DNA of 64,000 bases from Aradus depressus (taxonomy: Eukaryota; Arthropoda; Insecta; Hemiptera; Aradidae). The notes under the pieces are model-generated. The model searched no databases. It had not been told where the DNA came from and saw nothing but the letters and a program-made list of their open reading frames with translations. The translations under genes were made by a program, and so were the position numbers. Positions 31,840-42,794 of this stretch are shown here, piece after piece (within the stretch, counting starts at the first letter, position 1; each line of letters starts with the position of its first letter). The stretch lies in NCBI GenBank assembly GCA_963662175.1, contig OY759222.1, forward strand, positions 12,286,222-12,350,221, read 5' to 3'.

Positions 31840-32383
31840 CATTTTTTGGAAAACAAAAATTTCTACTATATAAAAAAAAAGTAACCTTCTGAGATGAATG
31901 TGAAGGATATATGGAAATTAAAATTTTGAAAGCTGGTTTTAGAAAAGTTCTGTTCAGAAATCCTAGATAACAGAAAACGATACAAATACCAGTCAAAACT
32001 ATAAATTTAAAAAAATTAATTGGTTGAAACGGTTTTTTTGTCCGTTATAATGATGCCAGAGAAACTTTCATCACTTCATCGAAACAACAAAAAAAATAGA
32101 ATAAAAAAATATGGTCATAATAGGACATTCTTATGCCAACCACTTTTTTACAGATCAATCTCCCTACCCCTCTCCCTTCTCTCGATGCGAAAGTTGGCAT
32201 CAGTGTTTTCTATGTACATTGTAATTCTGAGACAGACATTCTTATACTCATTAATGACAGTATAAAATGAATTTGAGATGGATGGAGAGTGATCTTTACA
32301 AACGATGTTGGTATAAAAACGTCTTTTATAGACACATTTTGTTTTTTAGCAATGCGTTACAATTTAAACATTACTTAGATGAT
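31601..32383. other. AT-rich stretch with a long T-tract
   Basis: Contains about 39 consecutive T at 31801-31839. No repeat family recognised. The frame 31775-31996 is produced by the homopolymer. Confidence 0.45.
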
Positions 32384-32570
32384 CCCGAACTTGTATGATG
32401 TCAGGTACTCGTTAAAGACCCCTGCCCGAGGTGAATAGAAATTTAGGGTAGGCAAAATATAGGACTCTCATAGTAGAGTCGGGCTCATGACCACCAGAGT
32501 GACGAAAGATCGCACTGGTAGTAGGATGACATCGTAGTTAAAGTCCGGCATGAGTCACAATAACCAACTG
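32384..32570 (+). mobile_element. SINE1 3' fragment
   Basis: GATGATCCCGAACTTGTATG through AGGTACTCGTTAAAGACCCC to GGCATGAGTCACAATAACCA. Confidence 0.88.
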
Positions 32571-32652
32571 TCTACATCGACATGAAATCAACTATTAATT
32601 AAATCTAAGGTGTTAGAGGAAGAGCGATGTTAGTTAATTCGTACTGGGGAAG
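32571..32652 (+). repeat. Family B right-end fragment
   Basis: CTACATCGACATGAAATCAA, then GAGCGATGTTAGTTAATTCG and TACTGGGGAAGTA, directly beside the SINE1 fragment. Confidence 0.65.
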
Positions 32653-32805
32653 TATAAAAAACTAAAAAACTACAAAATGACAAGTAAAAAAAATTTACAT
32701 GCATTAAGATTATTAAAATATTGTAAAATCAATTATTAGCATGTGTATGAAAACAGCTGTTAGGAGTGAAGTAACTTAATTAGTGAATAAATATATAAAG
32801 ATAGA

Positions 32806-33161
32806 GAGGGCGCCGGTAGCTCAGTGGTATGCGTGCTTGCCTTCTGAGCTCAAAAACGTGGGTTCATAACCCGACCGAGGTCCTTAGTTTATTTTATCTG
32901 GGAGGTAAAATAAACTTAAGCACGCCGTCCTTAGGATGGGACGTTAAGCGATGGTCCCGAGCCTATACGACGTGAGGTACTCGTTAAAGACCCCTGCCCT
33001 AGGTGAATAAAAAATTTAGGGTAGGCAAAATTTAGGACTCCCACAATAGAGTTGGGCTCATGTCCACCAGAGTGACGAAAGAGCGCTCTGGTAGTAGACG
33101 ATATGACCTCGTAGTTAAAGCCCGGGCATGAGTCATAAAACCTAACCTAAACCTAACCTTT
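32806..33161 (+). mobile_element. SINE1, full length
   Basis: GAGGGCGCCGGTAGCTCAGT head, GGTTCATAACCC in place of the intact B box, central GGATGGGACGTTAAGCGATG, and a tail AAACCTAACCTAAACCTAAC. The B-box change probably weakens transcription of this copy. Confidence 0.95.
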
Positions 33162-33717
33162 ACATCATTATTTACTTAATTATCACAATATATATATTAT
33201 ATATATATTTTTTTTACAGTTTTATCTTTTGTGCTAAGGGGTGGTTGATACATTCCTTTTGAAGTGGGATGGGTGAGAGAAAATGTTAGAAAGGTGTGTC
33301 TTTCTAGAGAGGGGTCAAAGTGTGGCATTGAGCTGCACTAATGACCTGTGTTGCCACATCCTATTGATGTCTCAGCCCTTCCCCCAACACCAGAGACAAT
33401 GAAGATCAACAGATGAAGGACCCCGGACGTCCTTTCCAAGAGTATAATCCTCTTCATCAGAACATGGATCTGGAGCAGGGTCGTCAACTTGACATACCCT
33501 ACCAACGTCGAAATATTAATGCCCTAAAGGTTGACATTCCGAAATGTTACAACATAGCAGTAAAAAAAGTAAAAAAATATCGTAGGTGAATGCAAGAGCG
33601 GATCCAGGTTGTTGGTTCAAGATTTGTATGTTATACTCTATTCACAAGATTTGGAAGGATGAAGGACAAGTGGACTAATATTTTGGGTGGTTTGACGAAG
33701 TGCATGAATTAATAGTC
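33162..33717. other. Unassigned stretch with a coding-like run
   Basis: Plus-strand bases from about 33390 read NTRDNEDQQMKDPGRPFQEY and later QLDIPYQRRNINALKVDIPK before a stop, less than 70 codons. The same bases on the minus strand hold a hammerhead-like core (33433-33460), so the open frame may be incidental. Confidence 0.35.
33433..33460 (-). ncRNA. Hammerhead-like core, weak candidate
   Basis: Minus strand CTGATGA, AGAGGATTATACTCTTG (AGAG pairs with CTCT, two unpaired bases remain), then GAAAGGACGTCC. Spacing is less ideal than at 26.6 kb. Confidence 0.25.
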
Positions 33718-33838
33718 CGTCCGGGAGTGAGTTTTATTTCGTAAATAGAACTCCCTCCCGGGGCTATGGATTCGTAAAAAAATTAGATAACTTATTGACA
33801 TGGCTAATATGCACCGTACACTATGCAAAAAAAAAACG
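33718..33838 (+). mobile_element. SINE2 3' fragment
   Basis: GTCCGGGAGTGAGTTTTATT, TCCCGGGGCTATGGATTCGT, then GGCTAATATGCACCGTACAC and an A tail. The tRNA-like head is absent. It matches 51866-52070 (reverse) and 53176-53330. Confidence 0.82.
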
Positions 33839-33876
33839 GTAAATGGTAAAAATCAATTTTTTTATATATATACACA

Positions 33877-33950
33877 CTAGCTGCAATACCCGTATCATGC
33901 AGGTTATGATCTGCAAATGTACCTTACCTAAACTACTTTTACGTTTTGGC
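33877..33950 (+). repeat. Possible left end of a Family E (RTE-like) element
   Basis: ACTAGCTGCAATACCCGTAT resembles ACTAGCAGTAATACCCGGCG at 54279, which begins the related element there. If it belongs with 35.63-36.68 kb, the copy has since been split by SINEs, Family B and a pogo-like element. Confidence 0.45.
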
Positions 33951-33952
33951 CC

Positions 33953-34023
33953 TTAGTTTATTTTATCCGGGAGAAAAAATAAACTTAAGCATGCCGTCCT
34001 TCTGATGAGTCATAATAACTAAC
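33953..34023 (+). mobile_element. SINE1 remnant with a large internal deletion
   Basis: TTGGCCCTTAGTTTATTTTA and CATGCCGTCCTTCTGATGAG run directly into the GTCATAATAACTAAC tail. Confidence 0.8.
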
Positions 34024-34577
34024 TATATAAATTAAAAATCAGTATAAAAAAAAACAAAGTTGAAATATGGTTATTACGGTAAATTATTAGTTCCCTTATT
34101 CTGCCCCCCCCCCCCCCTCCCCCTTGACTGCATTGTGGGGGCTTGCGCGAAATAATTCCAAACAACCATTTCTGCTGCTACAATTATTAAAAGATAGTCA
34201 GTCACATAACTTGTTATTATGGTCAAAATTGGTTATCGCAGAAAACAAATTATGAAATTATGAAGGGGGTCTAGGTTTATCTGACCGCACCGGATCTTGT
34301 CTAAAATACCTGTGGAAAACCCACAATGGAAAGGTACCATCCGTAGGTTTTCTACGAACCGAAGCAACGTCAAAACAATTTGCCCTAATCATCTATAATA
34401 ATGGACCACAAACCAACAAGTGGGGGATTTTTTTTTTTTTATAAAAGCAATCTGCAATGAAACTGTTTGGAAAATGTAATTTATACGTTTGGAATTTTGA
34501 AGGATTCACTTTTCCAAGTCTCGTATTGAAATTTCCACAAACCGGTCTTTCATGTTAAGATAACGTCAAAAATGCAT
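34024..34577. other. Stretch without recognised elements
   Basis: Mixed composition with a C-tract near 34106-34118 and no recognised family. Confidence 0.4.
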
Positions 34578-34955
34578 ATTTCCTCAGCTATACGAAGTAT
34601 ATATATTATTGTAATCACCGGTTCGAAAACCGACCGACTTCGTTTTTTTTTTATCGGGAGGGGAAAAAAAAGTTGAGCACGCCGTCCTTCGTCTGAGACG
34701 TTAAGCAATTGTCCCAATCCTGTACAATGTCAGGAACTCGTTAAAGACCCCTATCCTAGTTGAATAAACCTGGAATAGTCAATCAGAGTTGGGCTCACGT
34801 CCATCATTGCGACGTGAGAGCGCTGATTAAAGCCCGGACATGAGTCTCAATAAGTAACTAGTATGGAATCGATCACAAATTCGATTATGGGGTTTCACCG
34901 GAATTTCAAGTTTTCTGATCCGTTTTATGAATCCAAAAATGTTAAAAAAAAAAAA
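34578..34955 (+). repeat. Family B left part, split by SINE1
   Basis: CCTCAGCTATACGAAGTATA (34585-34604) and AATCGATCACAAATTCGATT (34866 on) are adjacent in intact copies. SINE1 lies between. Confidence 0.78.
34617..34859 (+). mobile_element. SINE1 copy inserted in Family B
   Basis: Begins at the B-box region (CCGGTTCGAAAACCGACCGA), through ACTCGTTAAAGACCCC, to CATGAGTCTCAATAAGTAAC. It is 5'-truncated. Confidence 0.87.
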
Positions 34956-34956
34956 A

Positions 34957-35085
34957 AGTCGGTGAATCATCAATGTACTTTCTCAAGGCGGATTAACAAA
35001 TTATTTGGCTGATTCGGCTGAAAATCAATAGGTGTCGTCCTTTTAGAGTTTTGAACTGCGTATATTATTGTATTTGAGTATATAT
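34957..35085 (-). repeat. Family B 3' end and one unit
   Basis: AGTCGGTGAATCATCAATGT, then GGCTGATTCGGCTGAAAATC and AATAGGTGTCGTCC on the minus strand, head-to-tail opposed to the preceding plus copy. Confidence 0.8.
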
Positions 35086-35090
35086 ATATA

Positions 35091-35640
35091 CAGTAGAACC
35101 TCTTTAAGTCGAACCTCGATGTCAAAAACCTCCAAAACTCGAAAAAAGTTTTGTTTCCTTTCAAGACCCAAAACCTCCATTACTCGAAATCTCAACCCTC
35201 TATTAGTCGAAATAATCAGTGAGTCCCTACAAGCCATTTTGGTACATATTTTCCCTCTATAACTCGAAAAAATAAATTGGACCTCTGTATCTCGAACATA
35301 ACAATGTTTTATTTTACAACCTTTACAACTAGATTATTTGAAACTTATTACCTCTATAGCTCGAAGAAAAATGAGTTACCGACTTTAAGAATTTGCCTAC
35401 AATGTACACCATTGTTTCTTGGAAAACAATTTAGGAGTATACAATAAATAGGATTACCAATTATCTAAAGCAAAAAAAAATTACTGACTTTTTTTAATAC
35501 CTACATATACTACTTATTTTTTATTTTAGGGATGTTTTGAAATAATGTTGATTTATAATAAATATAAATATGTTTGTTACCTCTGTAACTTGAATTTTTA
35601 TTTATTTCACCTCTCTAACTCAAAACAATTTTTTGACGTC
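35091..35640 (+). mobile_element. pogo/Tigger-like non-autonomous element with repeated subterminal motif
   Basis: Begins CAGTAGAACCTCTTTAAGTC, the usual start of pogo-group terminal repeats. The 15-bp motif CCTCTATAACTCGAA recurs in degenerate form about ten times to 35620. No transposase is present and the right end is unclear. Confidence 0.65.
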
Positions 35641-36675
35641 ACACACCCTATTTTTCTATTTGGCCTTTATGAATACTTCATGTGAAATTTCGTGACAATC
35701 CGATCATCCGTTAATGACTTATCACTATACTTATACTTAGGCCCCCATCAACCCACCCTCCCGTTCAAAATTTTGTGACATATACACCCTATATTTCTAT
35801 TTGGCTTTTAAGAATACTACATGTGAAATTCCATGACAATACGACCAACCGTTATTGAGCTAGCACCATATTTATACTTAGGCTCCCCCGCCACTACCCC
35901 CCCTACAAAATTTTGAGCCGTCACACCGCCTATTTTTTTATTTGGTCTTCAGGAATACTACATGTGAAACTTTGTGACAATGCGACCAACCGTTAATGAG
36001 CTAGCTCTATATTTATACTTAGGCCCCCCCACTACCGCCCCTCCCGTAAAAAATGTTGAGCCGTCACACCGCCTTTTTTTTTATTTGGTTTTCAGGAATA
36101 CTACATGTGAAACTTCGTGACAATCCGACCAACTGTTAAAGAGTTAGCTCTATATTTATACTTAGGCCCCCCCACAACCCCCTCTCCCGTTCAAAACTTT
36201 GGAACGCCACACACCTTATTTTTCTATTTGGTCTTCAGGAATACTGCATGTGAAATTTCGTGACAATCCGACCAACCGTTAAAGAGTTAGCTCTATATTT
36301 ATACTTAGGCCCCCCCCCCCCCCCCACAACCCCCCCTCCCGTTCAAAACTTTGGGACGCCACACACCTTTTTTTCCTGTTTGGCTTTTAAAAAGACTACG
36401 TGTGAAATTTCATGACAATTTGATCATTAGTTAATGAGTTAGCACTATTTTTATACTTAGGCCCCCCTTACAACCCCCCCTCCCGATCAAAATTTTGGGA
36501 CGCCACATAGCCTATTATTCAATCGGGCTCAAAAGAATGCTACATGGGAAGTTCCATAAAAATCCGTCCAGCGGTTTGGGCGTGATGCTGGAACAAACAT
36601 ACATACATACATACATACATACAAACAAACAAACAAACAAACAAACAAATCCCGTTTCAGCTTTATTAATATAGA
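35630..36675 (+). repeat. Family E tandem block and RTE-like 3' end
   Basis: About six units of roughly 140 bp, each with ACGCCACACACC-like, TATTTTTCTATTTGG, ACTACATGTGAAATTTCGTG and CTTATACTTAGGCCCCC segments. It closes with AAAATCCGTCCAGCGGTTTG, GGCGTGATGCTGGAACAAAC, a CATA/CAAA microsatellite (36597-36653) and TTTATTAATATAGATA. That ending is typical of RTE-type retrotransposons and elements that use their machinery. Confidence 0.8.
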
Positions 36676-37599
36676 TAAAAAGTAAATGAATCATCAACTC
36701 GACGTGCCGGCAGAGAACAGGGCTATAGGACATTTTTTATCCGCATTATTATTATTATTATTATTATCCATACTTATTTTGTTTATTTAATTCTTATTTA
36801 ATTATCTTTATTATTTTATGTATGATTATTCTTTTAATTGTAAAAGATGCTTGATATTCAACACTTAATTCGCCTTATGGTCTCCAACATATTTTTTTTA
36901 CACATCGGTTATCGTTTCAACCATTCGGTTGTTAATTGATTAATTCGTTCTGGGTACTTGCTGTCATTCACGGACGACTTTTTTTTCACTTCTTTTGTTT
37001 AATTTTTTACATATATCCGCATATTTAATTTATTGTTTTGTACATATTTCATTTACATATGTCGTTATCAAGACATCACATTATGTTGATAATTACTGAT
37101 TGTAAATATAAAAAAAAAAAAGTAGGTATATGTAAATAATTAGAAATCAGCAGTTACAGCATTGAATTTCGAAATTTTGAAAAAATTACAAAATCTTACA
37201 AATGCCGCCATTGCCGAAAATCATTTGTAGGCTAATGCTCCTCCAAAGATTACCTTGACGTCAACTTAAACTAAAATTATTTTTCAAATGTTGTTTTGAG
37301 TTAATTAGCCCATAGAGAGTTCCTTAATTCGTTAGAATTAGTAGATACTCGTGCGTCAATCGGGAAACTCATGTCCTCTTTAGAACCAAACACATATACA
37401 TGTTAATTGGCGGATCCAAAATTAACTATTTTACACGTGGAGTATTCATATTGAATCTAAAATTAACCAAGACATAACTTTTTTAATTAATACTCTCCTA
37501 AATAATAATAATATTTATTTCTTGAACCATAACATGGTAATTGGATACGTCATATAATTTTGTATACAAAAACGTTTAGAATACAAACATATATAAGTC
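36676..37599. other. AT-rich stretch with one Family B scrap
   Basis: A Family B right-end fragment lies at about 36928-36990 (GTTAATTGATTAATTCGTTC). Otherwise nothing recognised. Confidence 0.5.
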
Positions 37600-37842
37600 T
37601 CTACTGTGGGAGTCCTAAATTTTGCCTACCCTAAATTTTTATTCATTTAGGGCAGAGGGGTCTTTAACGAGTACCTGACATCGTACAGGCTCGTGACCAT
37701 CGCTTAACGTCCCATCCGAAGGATGGCGTGCTTAAGTTTATTATACAATCCAGATAAAATAAGCTAAGGGCCTCGGCCGGGTTTCGAACCCACCATCTTG
37801 AGAAGGCAAGCACGCATACCACTGAGCTACCTGCACCCTCAT
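37600..37842 (-). mobile_element. SINE1 5' two thirds
   Basis: CTACTGTGGGAGTCCTAAAT to ACCACTGAGCTACCTGCACC on the minus strand. The 3' third is missing and the GGCAAGCACGCAT head is intact. Confidence 0.92.
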
Positions 37843-37892
37843 AAATATTTTATATTTATATTTCTACAGATAAATCTTCCTTCAGGACGATA

Positions 37893-37921
37893 TTTCGAGC
37901 GATCATGGGCTCCTTCTTCAG
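37893..37921 (-). ncRNA. Hammerhead-like core, weak candidate
   Basis: Minus strand CTGAAGA, AGGAGCCCATGATCGCTC (GAGC pairs with GCTC), then GAAATATCGTC. GTC sits where a cleavage triplet could fall, but helix I is not found. Confidence 0.3.
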
Positions 37922-37960
37922 GACACAAATAGCGAAATATAGAAGATGAAAAAAAAAGTA

Positions 37961-39174
37961 TAGGGGAAAGTGCTGTACCTTGGACCCATGCGATTTTAGC
38001 GCTGCCTAATGGTTTTTCTGCTTTCCTAATGTGGATTACTCATTGTATTTCCCATCCTGCTTCTGAACTGTGGAGTTAATAGCCAAGTGTTTTGTTTAGT
38101 GTCTCAGTGAAACCGTTTTTTTGTTAAAGCTACCCAAACAGTAAGTAATTTTTTGTTTTTATTTATGTCCTCCAGGTGATATAAAACTGATTTAGTATTA
38201 AACTGTTATAATTACTGAAAGTGTTACTATTAAGCCTAATAATGGCTAGTGAAGAACGAAGCTATACAAGCTTTTAAAATGGTGGTACAAACAAATGTGT
38301 TCAAGGGCCCGATGTTGTACCTTGGTCCGTGAACAATGTTGTACCTCGGTCCTAGGGCCAAGGTCTATCAAATTTAACCTTTCTTTTTTGTAAAATCTAA
38401 AAACAACTTCCTGGTTCAAACATTTGTTTACATAAAGGGCAATGATGTAAAAAAAGTATTTTTAGACGAAGAGGAACGGCTTCTAGTGGAATATATTAAA
38501 ACAGCTGCATATCTCCACTACGGATTAACATTGAAACAAGTTCGAAACTTAGCGAATCTTGGGACACGAAAAAAATAGCAGGAAAAAATTGGCTTCGCAA
38601 TTTCCGTGACAAATACGAAAGCCAGATTTCATTGAGGAAAGACATTGTGTTTAAGCTTCCCAATCCAAGTAGCTGGATCTTCCAGACAACGCCAAAAATT
38701 AATTTTCGGAGTTGACATGAGTAGTTATCGTGTGGAATGAACATTTTTTGGGGAAAACTATTTGTTGATATTATTTTCAAGTGAAAAATAAAATCTGAAA
38801 ATAAAATAAAAAAGATAATCTGTTTATTACTTGTGTTCGTTTTTATTTCTTTTGTAGAAAAAAGTTCTTTATTTATTCTTCTTGCTTCGAAGATAAAAAA
38901 TTGCTCAAAAACAAAGAATTCCGAGGTAGAACCAGGCATGGACCAAGGTACAAACACTCTAGGGCCAAGGTACAACACCATGCTGTACCTTGGTCCCAAA
39001 AAACTTTTATCATTCAATCACAAAAAAAATATAGTAAATTTTGTTAAAAAATTGCATTTGATACATGAGATACGAAAGAATTAAAATTCACCTTCAGCAT
39101 TACCGGCTGAAACAAAATGACTAAACTAAAAATCAAAATGTCAAATTAGGTCCGAGGTACAGCACCTTCCCCTA
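37961..39174 (+). mobile_element. pogo-type DNA transposon remnant, 1214 bp, with TIRs and TA duplications
   Basis: Left end TAGGGGAAAGTGCTGTACCT; right end, reverse complemented, TAGGGGAAGGTGCTGTACCT. Both ends are flanked by TA. Motifs like GTACCTTGGTCC recur near both ends (38315-38370, 38940-39000). At 38447-38680 two frames carry LLVEYIKTAAYLHYGLTLKQ and KIAGKNWLRNFRDKYESQIS. This is the CENP-B-type helix-turn-helix found in pogo/Tigger transposases, with a frameshift between the two parts. The DDE domain is absent. Confidence 0.87.
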
Positions 39175-39935
39175 TATATTAAAAAATATCAGTAAAGTAA
39201 ATATTATATAACTAGAACAATTTATGATAATAATAAAATTATTAAATAAAAGTAACTACAATAGAAATTATAGAATATTGATGGAGCAGCTCTGTCAAGA
39301 AAATAAAAACGAAAATTAAAATTAAATCTTTTATATATGGCACCCCCAGTTCAAGATTATCGTAACTCAAACAATCTAGTTTGAGGGAAGACAAGATTTA
39401 AGATTTGTATTTCTTCTCCCTTTTTCTCTTCACGTGACATCACCTTCTCGGTGATGTCACCGATAGTCTTGCTCTTCATTCATGTGATACATAAATTCAA
39501 GACTAGCGTAAGTCAATATCCGATACTATTGCACTAAACAATTTAAGAGAAATTTATTAATGTAATACTATTTTTTGTAAATAATAATAGTGAAATATTA
39601 AATTTTGAGTTGCAATACTATAGCACCGTATAGCGTTTACAATGAAGAATCTTAATATGTAAAAAAAAATTTTTGAGTTACGACAGTCTTGAACTGGGGG
39701 TGCGATATGTACGTTACACAATTTTTATATATATATATATTTTTTCCTTTTTGAACAATAAAACAAAATTTTCGTTTCCAAATAGAGAGTTAGGTTTAAC
39801 ATAAATATTTTTAATTTAAGTTTTTTTTTTATTTTTATTGTATCTATTGGTTTGAAGAAGACGGGAAGAGCATTAAACTAGTTGATTCATGTACCTATGA
39901 GTTATAGTTCTCTTTCAAAAATAATTTCAATGTTG
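39175..39935 (+). repeat. Family D repeat, split by a MITE
   Basis: Parts at 39240-39335 (TCAAGAAAATAAAAACGAAA) and 39708-39935 (TTTATTGTATCTATTGGTTT, AAGAGCATTAAACTAGTTGA, TTCATGTACCTATGAGTTAT) line up with 61400-61690, where the two halves are contiguous. Confidence 0.75.
39336..39707. mobile_element. MITE, about 372 bp, with 35-bp terminal inverted repeats
   Basis: The left end TATGGCACCCCCAGTTCAAG and the reverse complement of the right end, TATCGCACCCCCAGTTCAAG, continue in parallel through ATCGTAACTCAA / GTCGTAACTCAA. TA lies at both borders. No coding capacity. A palindromic CATCACCTTCTCGGTGATG sits inside. Confidence 0.88.
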
Positions 39936-40491
39936 AGTTATGAAAATAGTTGTAATCTCTGTGCCTTATGGTTGTCTAAAACTGATTGTAACAATAACAA
40001 TAACAACTGTGGGAAGCCTCAAAGTTGCCTTCCTAGGTACCTGACATCACACAGGCTCTGGACTATCGTTTAACGTCCTATCCGAAGGAAGGAGTGCTCA
40101 TAGGTACCGGTCATCGGTGAATCACTGGCTATGTACTTCCTCAGCAAGAATTAATCAAGAATATATTTTATGAATGCTTAATTGCCGATAGAGAAAGGGA
40201 CTTTTCACCATCTTTACGCTACCTCTATATCTTTAATCTATAAAAAATTAAATACCCGAAAAAAAATGCTGTTATGCACTTTTTCGAATTGAACTGCGTA
40301 TTTAGCACATACTTTGCGCAGGGTCAAAGCGCTGCTATTCTGCATGCCATATCTCTACTTTTCACACACGAACGTTCCTTTAAAAAAAGAATACTATATA
40401 AGCGTCAGAATACATTTCTGCGATCTGTGTCGATATAGTGCCAAACTAATAAAATAAATAAAAACAAAGAACTTGCTAAACTTCTATATTG
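39936..40491. other. Mostly unassigned, with two repeat scraps
   Basis: A SINE1 scrap lies at 40033-40108 (minus; TATCCGAAGGAAGGAGTGCT), followed by a Family B right-end scrap at 40109-40165 (minus; CGGTGAATCACTGGCTATGT). Nothing else recognised. Confidence 0.6.
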
Positions 40492-40820
40492 GTTAGGTTA
40501 GGTTTTATGACTCATGCCCGGGCTTTTAACTACAAGGTCATATCGCCTACTACTAGAGCGCTCTTTTTTTCACTCTGGTGGACATGAGCCCGATTCTACT
40601 ATGGGAGTCCTAAATTTTGCCTACCCTAAATTTTTATTCACCTATGGTAGGGACCTTTAACGAGTACCTGACATCGTACAGGCTCGGGACCATCGCTTAA
40701 CGTCCTATCCGATGGACGGCGTGCTTAAGTTTATTTTATCTCCCAGATAAAATAAACTAAGGGCCTCGGTCGGGTTTCAGAAGCCAAGCACGCATACCAC
40801 TGAGCTACCGGCGCCCTCTG
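40492..40820 (-). mobile_element. SINE1, near full length, with 11-bp target-site duplication
   Basis: From the GTTAGGTTAGGTTTTATGAC tail to TGAGCTACCGGCGCCCTCTG. CTTCTATATTG flanks it at 40481-40491 and 40821-40831. A deletion removes most of the B box (GTCGGGTTTCAGAAGCCAAG). Confidence 0.95.
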
Positions 40821-40849
40821 CTTCTATATTGTCTAATTCTATAAGATAT

Positions 40850-41022
40850 TAGAATTTATCGACATCTTATTATATGGATTTAGGAGTTATTATACAAGTC
40901 AACTGTTGAATATTAGCGAAAACGGTCGACTAGTTTTGGAGGGGGAGCGAAAAGTTAATTGATCAATTCGTTCTGGGGATGTACACTACCGGTGATTCAC
41001 CGACGACTCATTAACTAACTGT
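40850..41022 (+). repeat. Family B 3' third
   Basis: ATCGACATCTTATTATATGG, TTTTGGAGGGGGAGCGAAAA, then CTACCGGTGATTCACCGACG. Confidence 0.87.
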
Positions 41023-41534
41023 ATTGGTTTAATTTGAAACTGACCTAATTTTCCATATACGTAAATTACATTCGTAAATTTATATTTATAGTTTTTTTCG
41101 ATTCAAGAAACAATTTAAAGGAATTAAGTGAAGCTGCTACCACGGTGGATTGAAGATGTTCGGAAGCTTTGGAGGATTGAAAAAGCAATTATATACGGCG
41201 TCAAAAAAATGCTGATGCATACGTTGAAGCTAATGCGAGGTAATTTTCTAAGACCAGCTGCAACAAATCAACGATTGGAACACCACGTTATTTGCAGGGC
41301 AAAGACCCAAAGCATCAACGAGGAAGTGAACAGATGGAACATAAAGTCAACGGAAAGTCACAGTCAATGTACTTCCCCAGATGGAAACATATTTGTACTT
41401 ATAACGCTTCGTCGGACGCATCTAATCTGAGAGATAACCAAGTCACATTCTGTTTTACTGCTTGGAAAAACGTTATAAGGGTATTTTCTTAGACTTGTGT
41501 TGAAACTCAATTTGTATTGGTCAGATTTAACAAT
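41023..41534. other. Unassigned stretch
   Basis: A 100-codon plus frame (41128-41430) starts MKLLPRWIEDVRKLWRIEKA. The RW-x-x-DV-x-K element occurs in some LINE C-termini, but nothing else supports that, so I leave it unnamed. Confidence 0.35.
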
Positions 41535-42480
41535 GTTCTGGAGAATCACCTGCGATGTACTTCCCCAGAACGAATTAATAAATTATGTTTTCGCTCTCCC
41601 TCTCGTTTCCATGTCGGCCATTAGGGCTAAAACTCAATAGAGGCTTCTGTATCCTCATCCTTTTGTGTCGATATTCATAACATTGGAAATTATCGGAGTT
41701 TTGAGTTGAGCCCCTCCTCTGCAACCCCCCCCCCCTACCCCCTCTTTTTTTCAGCAAATCTTGCGGGAAATTATTAAGTGGTTGTCCTTATGAGGTTTTG
41801 AATTTACATTGTGCCGATACATTCATGACAACGGCAGTTTTGGGATTTTTGAGATATTCCTGACAACGGCAGTTATTGTGGTTTTTGAGTTGAGCCTACC
41901 TCCTCTGGACCCCCCTTTTTCTTAGGCCGATTTGACTGAAAATCAATAAACGATGTCGTTATAAGGCTTTGAAATCAAAATCAAAACCCAAAAATTTAAT
42001 TTGAAAAATAAACAGATTACAAACAATTTTACCATAATTTATTTTTGTATGAGTTCTTCATAATAAAGCTGTTAATTTAATTATTTTTATACTATTATTT
42101 TATTTATTTATTTTTTTACTTACTTCATTATATATTTTATTTTTATTTCATTGTATTTTCTTATTTAGTTATATTCATTTTGTTCTTGTTTCTATCAACT
42201 GTAGCACTTTTATCACATTACTGATATTCTATTTTATTGTATTTGTTGCTCTGGTAAGTGACTTTTCACCTTAACCAATCCAAAGTTGTGAAGAACAAAA
42301 ATAAAATATAAATATAAAATTTTGTGTAAATACAACGCCTATTATTAGAGTTTTATGTGTTAATTTGGCAGATTTGGATGAAAATCAATATGTGTCGTCC
42401 TAAGAGGGTTCTAAATTTACCAATGAAATTTTCTGTCAATAAATTCATTACTTTGGCCAATTGTTACGATTTTGAGAGTA
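41535..42480 (-). repeat. Family B copy with an AT-rich interruption
   Basis: 3' end at 41540 (AATCACCTGCGATGTACTTC), internal units to 41975, then about 320 bp of unrelated AT-rich sequence, then one more unit at 42311-42480 (GAAAATCAATATGTGTCGTC). Confidence 0.75.
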
Positions 42481-42794
42481 ATTTTTAAAAAACTTTTAAA
42501 ATGAGTACCTACCAGACATGAGACTTGCATAAGACTGACCACAGTTCTGCAATCTGAGTAGTTCTGCAATTTTATCGCTGCTTCAGTCGCTTATTTCTTA
42601 TTCCAAGTCCGTAAGAAAGAGACACTTGCAAAACCAAACAACTTGGGTAACCATTTCAAGAAAGTGCAACCAAGTTAGGAAATCATATAGGTACTAAACA
42701 TCAGCTGTCTCATGTAGCAATATTCCCGTGCGTATGGTAATAGACGTATCTACAAAATTTTAGTTTTGAGATAATTGGTTTTGTTTTTTATTTT

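Noticed and set aside
38496..39017. 173-codon minus-strand frame
   Set aside because: It lies antisense across the pogo-type element, and its GPRY-type repeats translate the GGTCCAAGGTAC motifs. No domain.
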